The notes below the pieces were generated by a model. The model did no database searches. It was given only the letters and a program-made list of their open reading frames with translations, and had not been told where the DNA came from. Positions 27,048-35,354 of a stretch of 64,000 nucleotides of DNA are shown piece after piece. The first letter of the stretch is position 1. The number at the start of each line of letters is the position of its first letter. The DNA comes from an uncultured Paludibaculum sp. (GTDB lineage: Bacteria > Acidobacteriota > Terriglobia > Bryobacterales > Bryobacteraceae), in the NCBI RefSeq assembly GCF_963665245.1, contig NZ_OY762268.1:744001-808000 (forward strand), given 5' to 3'. The position numbers and the translations under genes are program-made.

Positions 27048-28040
27048 TTAACCTGAGAATCCGCGCGCGTAGGGAATGCCGTTGGCATCCAGCGCGCCTT
27101 TCATATATCCAATGGCGAGAATCTTGCCCTTCATCGCGTAGCCCGGCCGATCATTGGCTTCGCCCTGCATCGTCGGGGCATGGTCAGGGCGCAACGGTCC
27201 GTCGAACCCGGCCTCATGGTAGAGCCGAAGCGTGGCGGCGAGGTTTGTCGGCCCGTTGTCGTGGAAGGTCTCACGGAACCTCTCTCGAGTCCCTGTGACA
27301 TCGCGCAGATGAACGAAGTAAATGCGGCCGAGTCCACACCATTCGCGGATCAGGGCTCCGATGTCTTCGCCCATGAGTCCGAATGTTGCCTGGCAGAAAG
27401 TGATGCCGTTGGCTGGCCCGGGGTGCATGCCGAGCACACGGCGGAAGGCTTCCGCGCTGGTCAGGATGCGCCCGATGCCGCGCAGGGGTGAGACCGGCGG
27501 ATCGTCCGGGTGCAGCGCCATGCGGACACCCGCGGCCTCCGCCACGGGCAGGACCGCCTTCAGAAAGTACTCGAGGTTGGCCCAGATCGTCTCTTCGTCG
27601 ATCTCGCCCCACTCGGTCAGTCCCTCGTGCCGTGCATCGTCGATGTCGAACCCGCTCACCAGCGCCCCGCCGCGCTCCGCGATGTTCACTCGCGTCCGGT
27701 ACCACCCGAGTCCGGCCATCCAGTTGTAGCAGAGCGTGCGCACACCCACTTCACCGAGAGCACGAATCACGGCGATGTAGTTCTCGATCTCCTCATCCCG
27801 TCCGGCCAGGCCGAGCTTGACCCTTTCGGCGGACACCGGATGACTCTCCACACCGGCGAACACCAGCCCGGCTGCCTGCATTTCGTCCTTGACGCGCCTG
27901 AGGGTGGACAGATACTCCTGGCGCGGCACCTTAGCCAGCAGCGGCGCGGTGCGGACAATCGCGTGCGTGATGCCAGCCTGAACGGCGATGCGGATCTTAT
28001 CCGTGTCGCCGGGTTCGAACAGTTCGGCGAGCTGAATCAC
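27048..28040 (-). CDS. uxuA: Mannonate dehydratase
   Basis: A 330-residue protein of the UxuA family, which converts D-mannonate to 2-keto-3-deoxy-D-gluconate using a divalent metal. Family-like segments are VRTLCYNWMAGLGWYRT, MALHPDDPPVSPLRG and HLRDVTGTRERFRETFHDNG, and the end reads LRPDHAPTMQGE, followed by GYAMKGKILAIGYMKG. The GTG at 28038-28040 overlaps the SDR stop codon (GTGA) and gives a normal length for the shorter bacterial type; the longer frame to 28271 is SDR coding in another frame. With the SDR acting as the preceding reductase it forms the core of a hexuronate or aldonate route. Confidence 0.88.
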   Translation of the reverse strand: MIQLAELFEPGDTDKIRIAVQAGITHAIVRTAPLLAKVPRQEYLSTLRRVKDEMQAAGLVFAGVESHPVSAERVKLGLAGRDEEIENYIAVIRALGEVGVRTLCYNWMAGLGWYRTRVNIAERGGALVSGFDIDDARHEGLTEWGEIDEETIWANLEYFLKAVLPVAEAAGVRMALHPDDPPVSPLRGIGRILTSAEAFRRVLGMHPGPANGITFCQATFGLMGEDIGALIREWCGLGRIYFVHLRDVTGTRERFRETFHDNGPTNLAATLRLYHEAGFDGPLRPDHAPTMQGEANDRPGYAMKGKILAIGYMKGALDANGIPYARGFSG

Positions 28041-28786
28041 AGCAGCAGCCCTCCGTCCACATAGAATGTTGAGCCGGTGATATAGCTGCCGGCGTCGGAG
28101 ACGAGCAATACGGCCGTGCCGACCAGCTCGTCCACGCTCCCGATACGACCCAGCGGGATGGTCGAAACCACCCTCGCTTCGTACACAGGATCCGCAAGAA
28201 CATCGCGATTCATATCGGTGAGAATGGCTCCCGGTGCCAACGCGTTGACACGGATGCCGTACTCCGCCCACTCCAACGCCAGATTGCGGGTCATCATGCG
28301 CATGCCGCCTTTAGCGATGGTGTAGACCGAGTTGTTCCGGTGGGCCCGTTCATCGTGCACGCTCGAGATGTTGAGAATGACGCCGGAGCGCTGCGCCTTC
28401 ATCCTTTGAGCGGCTCTCTGCGAGAGAAAGAACGGACCCTTCAGGTCGATCGCAAGGATGCGGTCCCATTCCTCGGGCGTGACGTCGAGGGCGGGCATGC
28501 GCGTCTCGACCGCGGCATTGTTCACCAGAATATCGAGCCGCCCGAAGGCGTCGAGCGCGCCCTGAACCAGGGATTCGTGCTGGTTGGTCTGGCCAACGTC
28601 CGCTTGAATCGCCAGCGCTCGTCCGCCCAGCGACTCGATCTCCCGCACGACGCCGCCTGCCGCTCCCGCCGAGTGCGAATAGTTCACAACGACGCTGGCG
28701 CCCTCGCGCGCCAACCCCCTCGCGAGGGCTGCCCCGATGCCGCGCCCGGCTCCGGTGACGATGGCTACTTTGTCCTTAAGGCACAT
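28037..28786 (-). CDS. Short-chain dehydrogenase/reductase
   Basis: A 249-residue classical SDR. The cofactor motif is TGAGRGIG at 11-18, NNAA occurs near residue 90, and the catalytic Tyr and Lys are in YTIAKGG near residue 155 with a serine in NISSVHD. An asparagine-serine pair after the glycine-rich loop (NYSHSAG) suggests NADP preference. In the operon it may oxidise or reduce a sugar acid before the dehydratase, for example fructuronate to mannonate. Its start at 28784-28786 lies 11 bp inside the end of the LamG gene, and its stop overlaps the UxuA start by GTGA. Confidence 0.88.
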   Translation of the reverse strand: MCLKDKVAIVTGAGRGIGAALARGLAREGASVVVNYSHSAGAAGGVVREIESLGGRALAIQADVGQTNQHESLVQGALDAFGRLDILVNNAAVETRMPALDVTPEEWDRILAIDLKGPFFLSQRAAQRMKAQRSGVILNISSVHDERAHRNNSVYTIAKGGMRMMTRNLALEWAEYGIRVNALAPGAILTDMNRDVLADPVYEARVVSTIPLGRIGSVDELVGTAVLLVSDAGSYITGSTFYVDGGLLL

Positions 28787-29537
28787 ACAACTGTCCTTGC
28801 ATAGCCTGTTCCGCAATTTCAACTGGCGTGAGTGCCCGCCCGTAAACGGCCAGGCCGCCAAGTTGGCCCTGAAAGAAGTTGCCCACCTCGCCCAACCTGT
28901 GGACGGCGCCAACCGTGAAGTCCGCGCCCGCCTCACCGGCGTCAAACAGCCCACCTTTGTAGGCGTAAGGATTCCGGCCCGCACGAGCGTCGAGAGCCCC
29001 GTTCAGGTACGACCGTGCGTAAGCGCCATCGTATGTGAACGCGACATGCTGCCATTCGCCGAACCGTACGGGTGTCGCGCCGATCGACGCATCCATGCAC
29101 CAGCGTTCGCCCGGTGTCGGTCCGCCGACAGCGGAGACATGCCCGCAAACCTGGTCCGCGCTACCGAAGATGCGCAGGTTGAGGAACAGACAGTACTGCC
29201 GCCGGGCGGCGGTCTCGAGCCACATGCCGGCCACCGCTTCGCACTCCTCCGGACGGCTGCTCTTCCGCTCTCGTTTGATCCAGGCAGCAACGGTCACTTG
29301 GGCCTCGGCGCCGTGCAGATCGAGCCCTGGTATGTGCGCCCTGCTCGCGCTCAGCCACTGTCCGGGGCCAAGGCGCGCCGAGTATGGTCCAAAGACGCCG
29401 TCGTTCGCCCGCTCCACCGGCCCGGCCATCTCACACAAGGCATAGGTGAACCCGCCGGTCGAGAGCCGCTCGCATCCCGCAGGCTCCTGAAAGGCCCAGA
29501 ATGCGACCAAGCCTTCGATGTTCGTGGGAGCCCTCAT
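28776..29537 (-). CDS. LamG/concanavalin A-like domain protein without visible signal peptide
   Basis: A 253-residue protein made of one concanavalin A-like jelly-roll domain. Typical LamG/laminin-G-3 features are the start LVAFWAFQEPAG, VTVAAWIKRER, the FGEWQHVAFTYDG strand and the C-terminal GGLAVYGRALTPVEIAEQA. Such domains bind glycans and are nearly always exported. Here no signal peptide is visible with the ATG at 29535-29537, which overlaps the MFS stop by ATGA, nor with the longer frame to 29594. It may be cytoplasmic, or exported by another route. It sits between the MFS permease and the SDR gene. Confidence 0.8.
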   Translation of the reverse strand: MRAPTNIEGLVAFWAFQEPAGCERLSTGGFTYALCEMAGPVERANDGVFGPYSARLGPGQWLSASRAHIPGLDLHGAEAQVTVAAWIKRERKSSRPEECEAVAGMWLETAARRQYCLFLNLRIFGSADQVCGHVSAVGGPTPGERWCMDASIGATPVRFGEWQHVAFTYDGAYARSYLNGALDARAGRNPYAYKGGLFDAGEAGADFTVGAVHRLGEVGNFFQGQLGGLAVYGRALTPVEIAEQAMQGQLYVP

Positions 29538-30835
29538 GCCGTTGCGGACTCCTCGCGCATTCGATGCGCGCCCCTTCGAAAGAAGAAGAGGCAATCGATG
29601 AGTAGCAGTGCACCGCCCACCACATAGAAGATGCTGGTGGCCGATAGCCCGGCACCGAGGCCATACGACTGCGAAAGGCGTCCGGCGAGCAGCGGTCCGG
29701 CGCCTCCTCCACAGAAGCCAACAGCCAGCATCAGGCCCGTGGCGGTCGCTCGCGCGTCCGGCCGGACGACTTCGAACGGAGACGCAAAGAGGTTGGAGTC
29801 GTAGACCCCGCGAAAGAAACCGAACAGCGCCAGCGCGGCGAAAACCAGAACCGGGGTGGACGCCTGGCCTGCCATGAAGATGAACGGCGCTCCGAGGAAC
29901 AGGCCCACCGCCTGAATTGCGGGCCGGCTAACGACACGGCGCAGAGCCAACCGGTCCGCCAGCCGTCCTCCGAGGAGTGTGCCCGCCATCGCCCCCAGGT
30001 GGTGCCACAGCGTGGCGTTGAGGCCCGCCGAGGTGAGGTCCATTCCGAACTTGCGGTAGAGCAGTGTCGGCGTCCAGGTGAGATAGGCAGTCAGCGCGAC
30101 CAGCATCGCCAGAAACGCTGTCATATGAAGCCAGAAGGAGGGTGTCTTCAGGGAACTGGCACAGCGGCTCCACGCGTTGCCGTTGACCCTCGGTGCCGAC
30201 CGGTCCGAAAGCCCACGCTTGGGTTCCACGAGGAACTTGGCTGCGCCTAACGCAACCACGATCCCCGCCAGCCCGAAGACCATGAACGCGCTGCGCCAGC
30301 CGTAGTGTTGTCCGATGTAGCCAGCCAGTCCGCCGCTCACCATCACGCCAAAGTAATTCGCCGTCTGATGGACGGACAGAGCGGTGGAGCGTGACTCCTC
30401 GCCGTGATAGTCGCTGATGATGGAAGCCGCGGACGGATAGTAGAAGGCCTCGCCGGCCGCCGTAAAGGCACGCAGCACAACGAGGGCAGCCAAGCCCATG
30501 GCAAAGGTTGAGCCGAATGTGGCGGCGCTCCACACAGCGAGTGAGCCGATCACGATCCACTTCCGGCTGAAGACGTCGCCCAGCCCGCCGGCGACCGGAA
30601 CGAGCAGGGCATAAACCCAGAAGAACGCGCTACCGATCACGCCAAGCTGCGTGTCGGTCAGATTCATGTCCGTCTTCACCAGCGGAAAAACGGAGAAGAT
30701 GACCTGCCGGTCCGCCTGATTCAGGAAGAAGACAAACCAGAACAGGCCGACGACAGCCCAGGGATAGAAGGGCGCTATATGGGCAGGAATGCTGGAGGCA
30801 CGCTGAGTCGGCCGGGTTGTCATGATGGCTGCCAT
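29534..30835 (-). CDS. MFS transporter
   Basis: A 433-residue protein with about 12 membrane helices, of the major facilitator superfamily. Helix 1 carries FFLNQADRQVIFSVFPLV, close to the FxxRADRxxxS form seen in sugar-acid symporters, and GGLGDVFSRKWIVI gives motif A. It would import the sugar or sugar acid released by the exported hydrolases of this operon. The ATG at 30833-30835 is kept because GGAGG lies about 5 nt upstream; a second methionine four codons later is possible. It follows the outer-membrane receptor gene by 67 bp and overlaps the LamG gene by 4 bp. Confidence 0.88.
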   Translation of the reverse strand: MAAIMTTRPTQRASSIPAHIAPFYPWAVVGLFWFVFFLNQADRQVIFSVFPLVKTDMNLTDTQLGVIGSAFFWVYALLVPVAGGLGDVFSRKWIVIGSLAVWSAATFGSTFAMGLAALVVLRAFTAAGEAFYYPSAASIISDYHGEESRSTALSVHQTANYFGVMVSGGLAGYIGQHYGWRSAFMVFGLAGIVVALGAAKFLVEPKRGLSDRSAPRVNGNAWSRCASSLKTPSFWLHMTAFLAMLVALTAYLTWTPTLLYRKFGMDLTSAGLNATLWHHLGAMAGTLLGGRLADRLALRRVVSRPAIQAVGLFLGAPFIFMAGQASTPVLVFAALALFGFFRGVYDSNLFASPFEVVRPDARATATGLMLAVGFCGGGAGPLLAGRLSQSYGLGAGLSATSIFYVVGGALLLIDCLFFFRRGAHRMREESATA

Positions 30836-30902
30836 CGTATCCTCCAGAGCAGAGTCGCGTGAGAAAAGGGCCGCGCTCGACGGCCCCTGATGGAAGTGCC
30901 GC

Positions 30903-33900
30903 CTAGAAGTACAGCTTCAGTCCTAGCTGAATGGTTCTCGGCGCTGTGCCCGCCGCCACTGACGTGATGGAGCCAAAGCTGCCAGCGTCGATATTGGTGC
31001 CGGGATTGCCGAAGGTCGGCGTGTTGGTGAAGTTGAACGCCTCGGCGCGGAACTGGAACTTGTAGCGCTCTCTCACGGTGAAGCCTTTGAGCAGGGACAG
31101 GTCGATGTTGTTCCAGCCGTCGGTTCGCGTCCTGGGCAGGTTGCGAGCCACATTCCCGAAGGTGAATGCAGGAGAATCCACGAACGCTGCCTTGTTGAGC
31201 CACATGTCGATGGTCGGATTGCTCAGAGACGGATCGCCGGCAACATTCGGCTTGCTGCTTCCAAACGAGGTGGAGTTCTGCGAAACCGAGATGACATTGC
31301 CGCTTTGGAAGGTGGTGATGGCGTTGAATTGCCAGCCACCGACGATCTGTTTCAATACGGCCGGGCCGGTCTTGCCGAAAGGCAGCTCGTAGCTGCCGGA
31401 GATCACCAGACGCTGCGGCAGGTCGTTCGATGAGACGGCGCGTTCCGCGGCAAGGTTATCCCAGTTCCGAACGCCCTCATCACCACTCTCGACGAAAGAG
31501 GAGTTCCCTCCCCCGCCCTGGTTGTTGTCAATCAGCTTGGAGAACGTGTACGCCGTGAGGAGGCTCAAGCCTTGCGAGAAGCGCTTCTCCACACGCAGGG
31601 TCGCCGCGTGATAGATGGAGTCCGCCATGGTGGCGTACCCTCCAGCACCCGAGAACTGCGGATAGGTGTCAAGCAGCGTGGCGAGGGTAACTTGCTTCTG
31701 GCCGAGAGAGAGGTTGGAAGCGATTGTGCCGTAGTACGGGTTGTCGACCAGTTGCTGCAGTTGCGTGCCTAGCGCCCGGTACTGCTGCGGAAGGTAGTCA
31801 AACGTGCGCCTGCCCGGCAGACGTACGCCTCGATTCCCCATGTACCCCGCTTCCACCAGCCAGCTTCCGCGGAACTCGCGCTGGGCTGAGAGGCCCCACT
31901 GTTGCGAGTAGCCGCGTGCCAGCTTTCTCAGATTGCCACTGACGCTCTGGCCCAGAAGGCTGAGCGCGCCCTGGCTGCTACCGATGGGCGCCAGCTTTCC
32001 GTCCGGAAACGGATTGGCCAGTGTTTCGTTGGGCGTGAATCCACCATCGACCGACGAGACGAGCGGCGTGCCCAGCGAGAAGCCAGTGCGGTCGAGTCCC
32101 GTATAGATGCCCGAGGTCGGCAGATACGAGATGCTGTATCCACCACGGATGACGGTTTTCGGTATCACCTGCCAGGCGAAGCCAAACCGCGGCTGCAGGT
32201 TGCTGTACTCGGCGTCGCGATGGCCGCGATCCAGGCCATTCACGCCCGGGAATGCCAATCCGCCCGTCAGCGTCAGTCCGTTGATGCTCGACTTGACGGC
32301 AGGATCAAAGTTACTGATCGCACCGAACCGGTCGGTGATCCCTCCTTCGTATTCCCAGCGCAACCCAAGATTGAGCGTAAGGGTCGGCGTGACCTTCCAA
32401 TCGTCCTGCGCATAGAGTGCGTAGTTCTTCACTGTCTCGGTGGTGGGCGCATTGAAACTGACGGTTCCGCTGCCCGGGGTGCCGAGCATGTAGGATGCAA
32501 ATCCAAAGCCCGAGGCAGCGCCGCTGGTATTCGGGTTCGGCCCCTGTGTGAACCCGCGGCTGAAGCTGAACGACATTCCGGCGGCGCCTTGTGTGTTGTT
32601 GAGCTGGTAGACCCGGTTCTCGCTGCCGAACTTCCAGGTGTGCGTGCCCCGGATCCACGTCAGCGAGCCAAGATAGCTGAAGGCCTTGTTGGACTGCACC
32701 AGTTGGTCGCCCTGGTCGGCGCCGATCGATGTCATGTCGCTCATGTCAAAGCGCGGGAAGCTGGGAATCTGCATCAGCCCGTTGAGTCGCGAGGCCATGC
32801 CGATGGTGGTGACATCGAAACCAAAACTGCGTGTGACGCGATTCGGCAGATAGAAGTTCAGTCCGGCACGCGCGTCGAAGAGCAGGTTTGACCCGAACGC
32901 GTCCGAGAAGCTAATGAAGGCGCTATGGCGCTGCAGCGGGAGATCGGACGTCTGGATCTCCGCAACGTTGTCGTAGAAATTGGGGACGCCTTGGGTGGTC
33001 TTGTCCCAGGTATAGCGGCCGGCGATGCGGCGCGTCGAGTTCAGGTAGTGGTCGAGCCGCAGGCCATAGATGTCCTTGTCGATGGGCGAGGACGCCTGGC
33101 CGAAGAAGTTGTTGGCGTTGGTGTTGAAGACACCCGTGGTGTTCGCCTTGGGATAGAAGGCGCTCACCGCCTGCGCGGTGGCGGACACCCGGCTGCCGGG
33201 GATCCGGTTGCCTGGAAACTGATCGCGAAGCCGATTGGCGGGATTGGCCGGGTCAGTGCGCGTGCTATAGGGATCGTAGATCTGCACCACCGCACCGGCT
33301 GAAGTCAGCGTCTGGCTGAAGTCTCCCAGGCGTTGCAGGTCCGTCGGAACCGTACGTGTGGCTGTCGCCAGGGTGCGCTGTTTGAACTGTTCGTAGTTGA
33401 AGAAGAAGAACGTCTTGTCCTTCTTGATCGGCCCACCAACCGTACCGCCCCACTGGTTGAAGACCAGCGGACTGCGCGCACGGCCGGCGCGGTTGCTGAA
33501 GAAGTCGTTCGCCCGCAGCACCTTGTTGCGGTGAAACTCATACAAGCTCCCGTGGAAGTCGTTAGTGCCCGCCCGGCTGATCAGGTTGATGATGCCGCCG
33601 CCCGTGCGGCCGTACTCCGCGCTGGGGTTTCGCACGATGAGCCGGAACTCCTCGGTGGCGTCGACGGAGAGCGGGGTCTGTAGCGAGCCGGAGGTGAAGT
33701 TCTCCGATGCGATGCCGTCCACCATGTAGTTGTTCGCCGAGACCGCGCCGCCTGCGATCGAGGCGCGTCCGCCGCCATACGCCGACACAGGCAGGTCGCC
33801 GAACGAACCAACCGCCCGGACGCCTGGCACCAGCAGCGCGAACTGCAGCGGGTTGCGGCCGACTGTCGGCATGTCAAGGATCTTCTGGCTGGGGATTACG

Positions 33901-34307
33901 GTACTCACCGTCGGACGCTCCGTCTCGAGCAGCGGCGCAGCTCCAGACACCTCGATCTTCTCCGACACCGCACCCACATCCAGCGTGAAGTCCAGGCGCA
34001 TCGTCTGGCCCTCATCGAGAGTCAGACCATTGCGAATGAGTTCCTTGAACCCGGCCTGAATGACGTGGATCGAGTACTGGCCGCGCGCCAGCAAAGGCGC
34101 GGTGTAGTAGCCGTCTTCATTGGACTGGATCTCGCGGCTGACGCCGGTTTCGGTATTGGAGACCGCCACCTTCGCGCCAACGATCACGGCTCCGGTCGAG
34201 TCCGAAACCCGGCCGGTAATTTGAGCGGTTTGTGCGTGGAGGACTACGGCAAGAGAAGACAGCAGCCCAAGGAGAACAAGCAAGCGGTTCTTCGAACAAC
34301 AGGTCAT
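30903..34307 (-). CDS. TonB-type outer-membrane receptor with carboxypeptidase-regulatory N-terminus (second copy)
   Basis: A 1134-residue outer-membrane protein of the same design as the one at 17662-20967, but clearly diverged. It has a signal peptide (LLVLLGLLSSLAVVLHAQ), then a carboxypeptidase-regulatory-like domain (ITGRVSDSTGAVIVGAKVAV), a plug with MPTVGRNPLQFALLVPGV, and a large barrel ending in LGLKLYF. It is expected to bring oligosaccharides through the outer membrane. The ATG at 34305-34307 starts the signal peptide; the frame continues upstream to 34337 without purpose. It heads the eight-gene operon that ends at 22134 and is divergent from the LysR gene at 34411. Confidence 0.88.
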   Translation of the reverse strand: MTCCSKNRLLVLLGLLSSLAVVLHAQTAQITGRVSDSTGAVIVGAKVAVSNTETGVSREIQSNEDGYYTAPLLARGQYSIHVIQAGFKELIRNGLTLDEGQTMRLDFTLDVGAVSEKIEVSGAAPLLETERPTVSTVIPSQKILDMPTVGRNPLQFALLVPGVRAVGSFGDLPVSAYGGGRASIAGGAVSANNYMVDGIASENFTSGSLQTPLSVDATEEFRLIVRNPSAEYGRTGGGIINLISRAGTNDFHGSLYEFHRNKVLRANDFFSNRAGRARSPLVFNQWGGTVGGPIKKDKTFFFFNYEQFKQRTLATATRTVPTDLQRLGDFSQTLTSAGAVVQIYDPYSTRTDPANPANRLRDQFPGNRIPGSRVSATAQAVSAFYPKANTTGVFNTNANNFFGQASSPIDKDIYGLRLDHYLNSTRRIAGRYTWDKTTQGVPNFYDNVAEIQTSDLPLQRHSAFISFSDAFGSNLLFDARAGLNFYLPNRVTRSFGFDVTTIGMASRLNGLMQIPSFPRFDMSDMTSIGADQGDQLVQSNKAFSYLGSLTWIRGTHTWKFGSENRVYQLNNTQGAAGMSFSFSRGFTQGPNPNTSGAASGFGFASYMLGTPGSGTVSFNAPTTETVKNYALYAQDDWKVTPTLTLNLGLRWEYEGGITDRFGAISNFDPAVKSSINGLTLTGGLAFPGVNGLDRGHRDAEYSNLQPRFGFAWQVIPKTVIRGGYSISYLPTSGIYTGLDRTGFSLGTPLVSSVDGGFTPNETLANPFPDGKLAPIGSSQGALSLLGQSVSGNLRKLARGYSQQWGLSAQREFRGSWLVEAGYMGNRGVRLPGRRTFDYLPQQYRALGTQLQQLVDNPYYGTIASNLSLGQKQVTLATLLDTYPQFSGAGGYATMADSIYHAATLRVEKRFSQGLSLLTAYTFSKLIDNNQGGGGNSSFVESGDEGVRNWDNLAAERAVSSNDLPQRLVISGSYELPFGKTGPAVLKQIVGGWQFNAITTFQSGNVISVSQNSTSFGSSKPNVAGDPSLSNPTIDMWLNKAAFVDSPAFTFGNVARNLPRTRTDGWNNIDLSLLKGFTVRERYKFQFRAEAFNFTNTPTFGNPGTNIDAGSFGSITSVAAGTAPRTIQLGLKLYF

Positions 34308-34341
34308 CGTGGACTCCAACCAAGAGATTCTGTTCAAACTC

Positions 34342-34358
34342 TATGTTTCGCCAACATA
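34342..34358. promoter_or_regulatory. Probable LysR operator between second receptor operon and its LysR gene
   Basis: TATGTT (34342-34347) and AACATA (34353-34358) form a perfect inverted repeat with a 5-nt spacer, inside the 103-bp gap between the divergent receptor gene (start 34307) and LysR gene (start 34411). The inner 15 bp fit the T-N11-A pattern of LysR boxes. Confidence 0.65.
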
Positions 34359-34410
34359 AAGCGCAAGCGAATCTATTTCAATCTTCTTTCACCAATGGTT
34401 AAATGAGGAC

Positions 34411-35307
34411 ATGGAGTTCCGCGAGCTGAAGAGCCTGAGCACGCTGGCCGAATCCGGCAGCCTTTCCGAGACCGCGCGGCTGCTGCACCTGACGCCGGCT
34501 GCCATCCACAAGCAACTGAAGCGCCTTGAGGAGGAGTTGCAGATTCCGCTCTATGAGCGCCGCGATGGCCGCCTTCGCCTCACTTCGGCTGCGCAACTGC
34601 TGCTGCCCTATCTGCGGGACATCCTCGGCCGGTACGAAAGCGCGGTGGGTGCCTTGGAAGAGTGGAAGGGCGTGCGCCGCGGCCTGCTGCGCATCGGTTC
34701 CGGCCCAAGCCTGGCCACTTACCTGCTGCCCCCGATCCTGCGGCGCTATCATGAGCGCTTTCCCAACATCGACCTGGATGTGCAAACCGGCAACAGCCTG
34801 CAACTCCTGTCCGCGTTGCAGGGAGGCGAACTGGACCTCGCTCTCGTTGTCGCGCCGGCAGCCGTTGAGGCGGCGCCGCTGGAGGTGGTTGTCGAACACG
34901 TCACGGAAATTGTCTTTGTGTCATCGCGCCGCCGGGCGGCAAGGAGGAGCAGCGTCAGGACGTTGGGAGACCAACCGTTCCTCCTGTTCCGCAAGGGAGC
35001 GCGCATCGAGGATCTCATCGAACGTTACCTGGCGGATCACGGGCTGACGCCCAACGTCATCATGCGGTTTGACAGCGCCGAGGTACTCAAGACCGTTCTC
35101 GTGGCGGGCGTTGGAGTGTCCATGCTGCCCCTGTATACAGTGCAGGACGATATCCGCGGTGGCCGTTTGCATCGCATCCGGCAGACTGAGGCGTCGCTGC
35201 ACATGAAGGTCCATCTCGTGGCACAGGCAGGGGGCTACGTCCCCCCCGCTGTGACCGAGTTCATCGACGTCGCCCGTCAGGTGCTCGCGAACTTTCACCA
35301 CAAGTAA
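34411..35307 (+). CDS. LysR-family transcriptional regulator
   Basis: A 298-residue LysR regulator, of the usual family length. The N-terminal HTH reads SGSLSETARLLHLTPAAIHKQL, and the effector domain starts near residue 90 at GLLRIGSGPSLATYL. It is divergent from the second carbohydrate operon and has a classic T-N11-A palindrome between, so it is the likely regulator of the 34307-to-22134 operon. Its start context is similar to that of the first LysR gene (MEFRELKSLSTL versus MDLRQMEMLVHL), and both sit next to a receptor gene, which suggests the two modules share an origin. Confidence 0.92.
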   Translation: MEFRELKSLSTLAESGSLSETARLLHLTPAAIHKQLKRLEEELQIPLYERRDGRLRLTSAAQLLLPYLRDILGRYESAVGALEEWKGVRRGLLRIGSGPSLATYLLPPILRRYHERFPNIDLDVQTGNSLQLLSALQGGELDLALVVAPAAVEAAPLEVVVEHVTEIVFVSSRRRAARRSSVRTLGDQPFLLFRKGARIEDLIERYLADHGLTPNVIMRFDSAEVLKTVLVAGVGVSMLPLYTVQDDIRGGRLHRIRQTEASLHMKVHLVAQAGGYVPPAVTEFIDVARQVLANFHHK

Positions 35308-35354
35308 ATGGCTGTTGAGAGACTTTCGATCCACGGCGCCCCAAGGTTGTCGTA

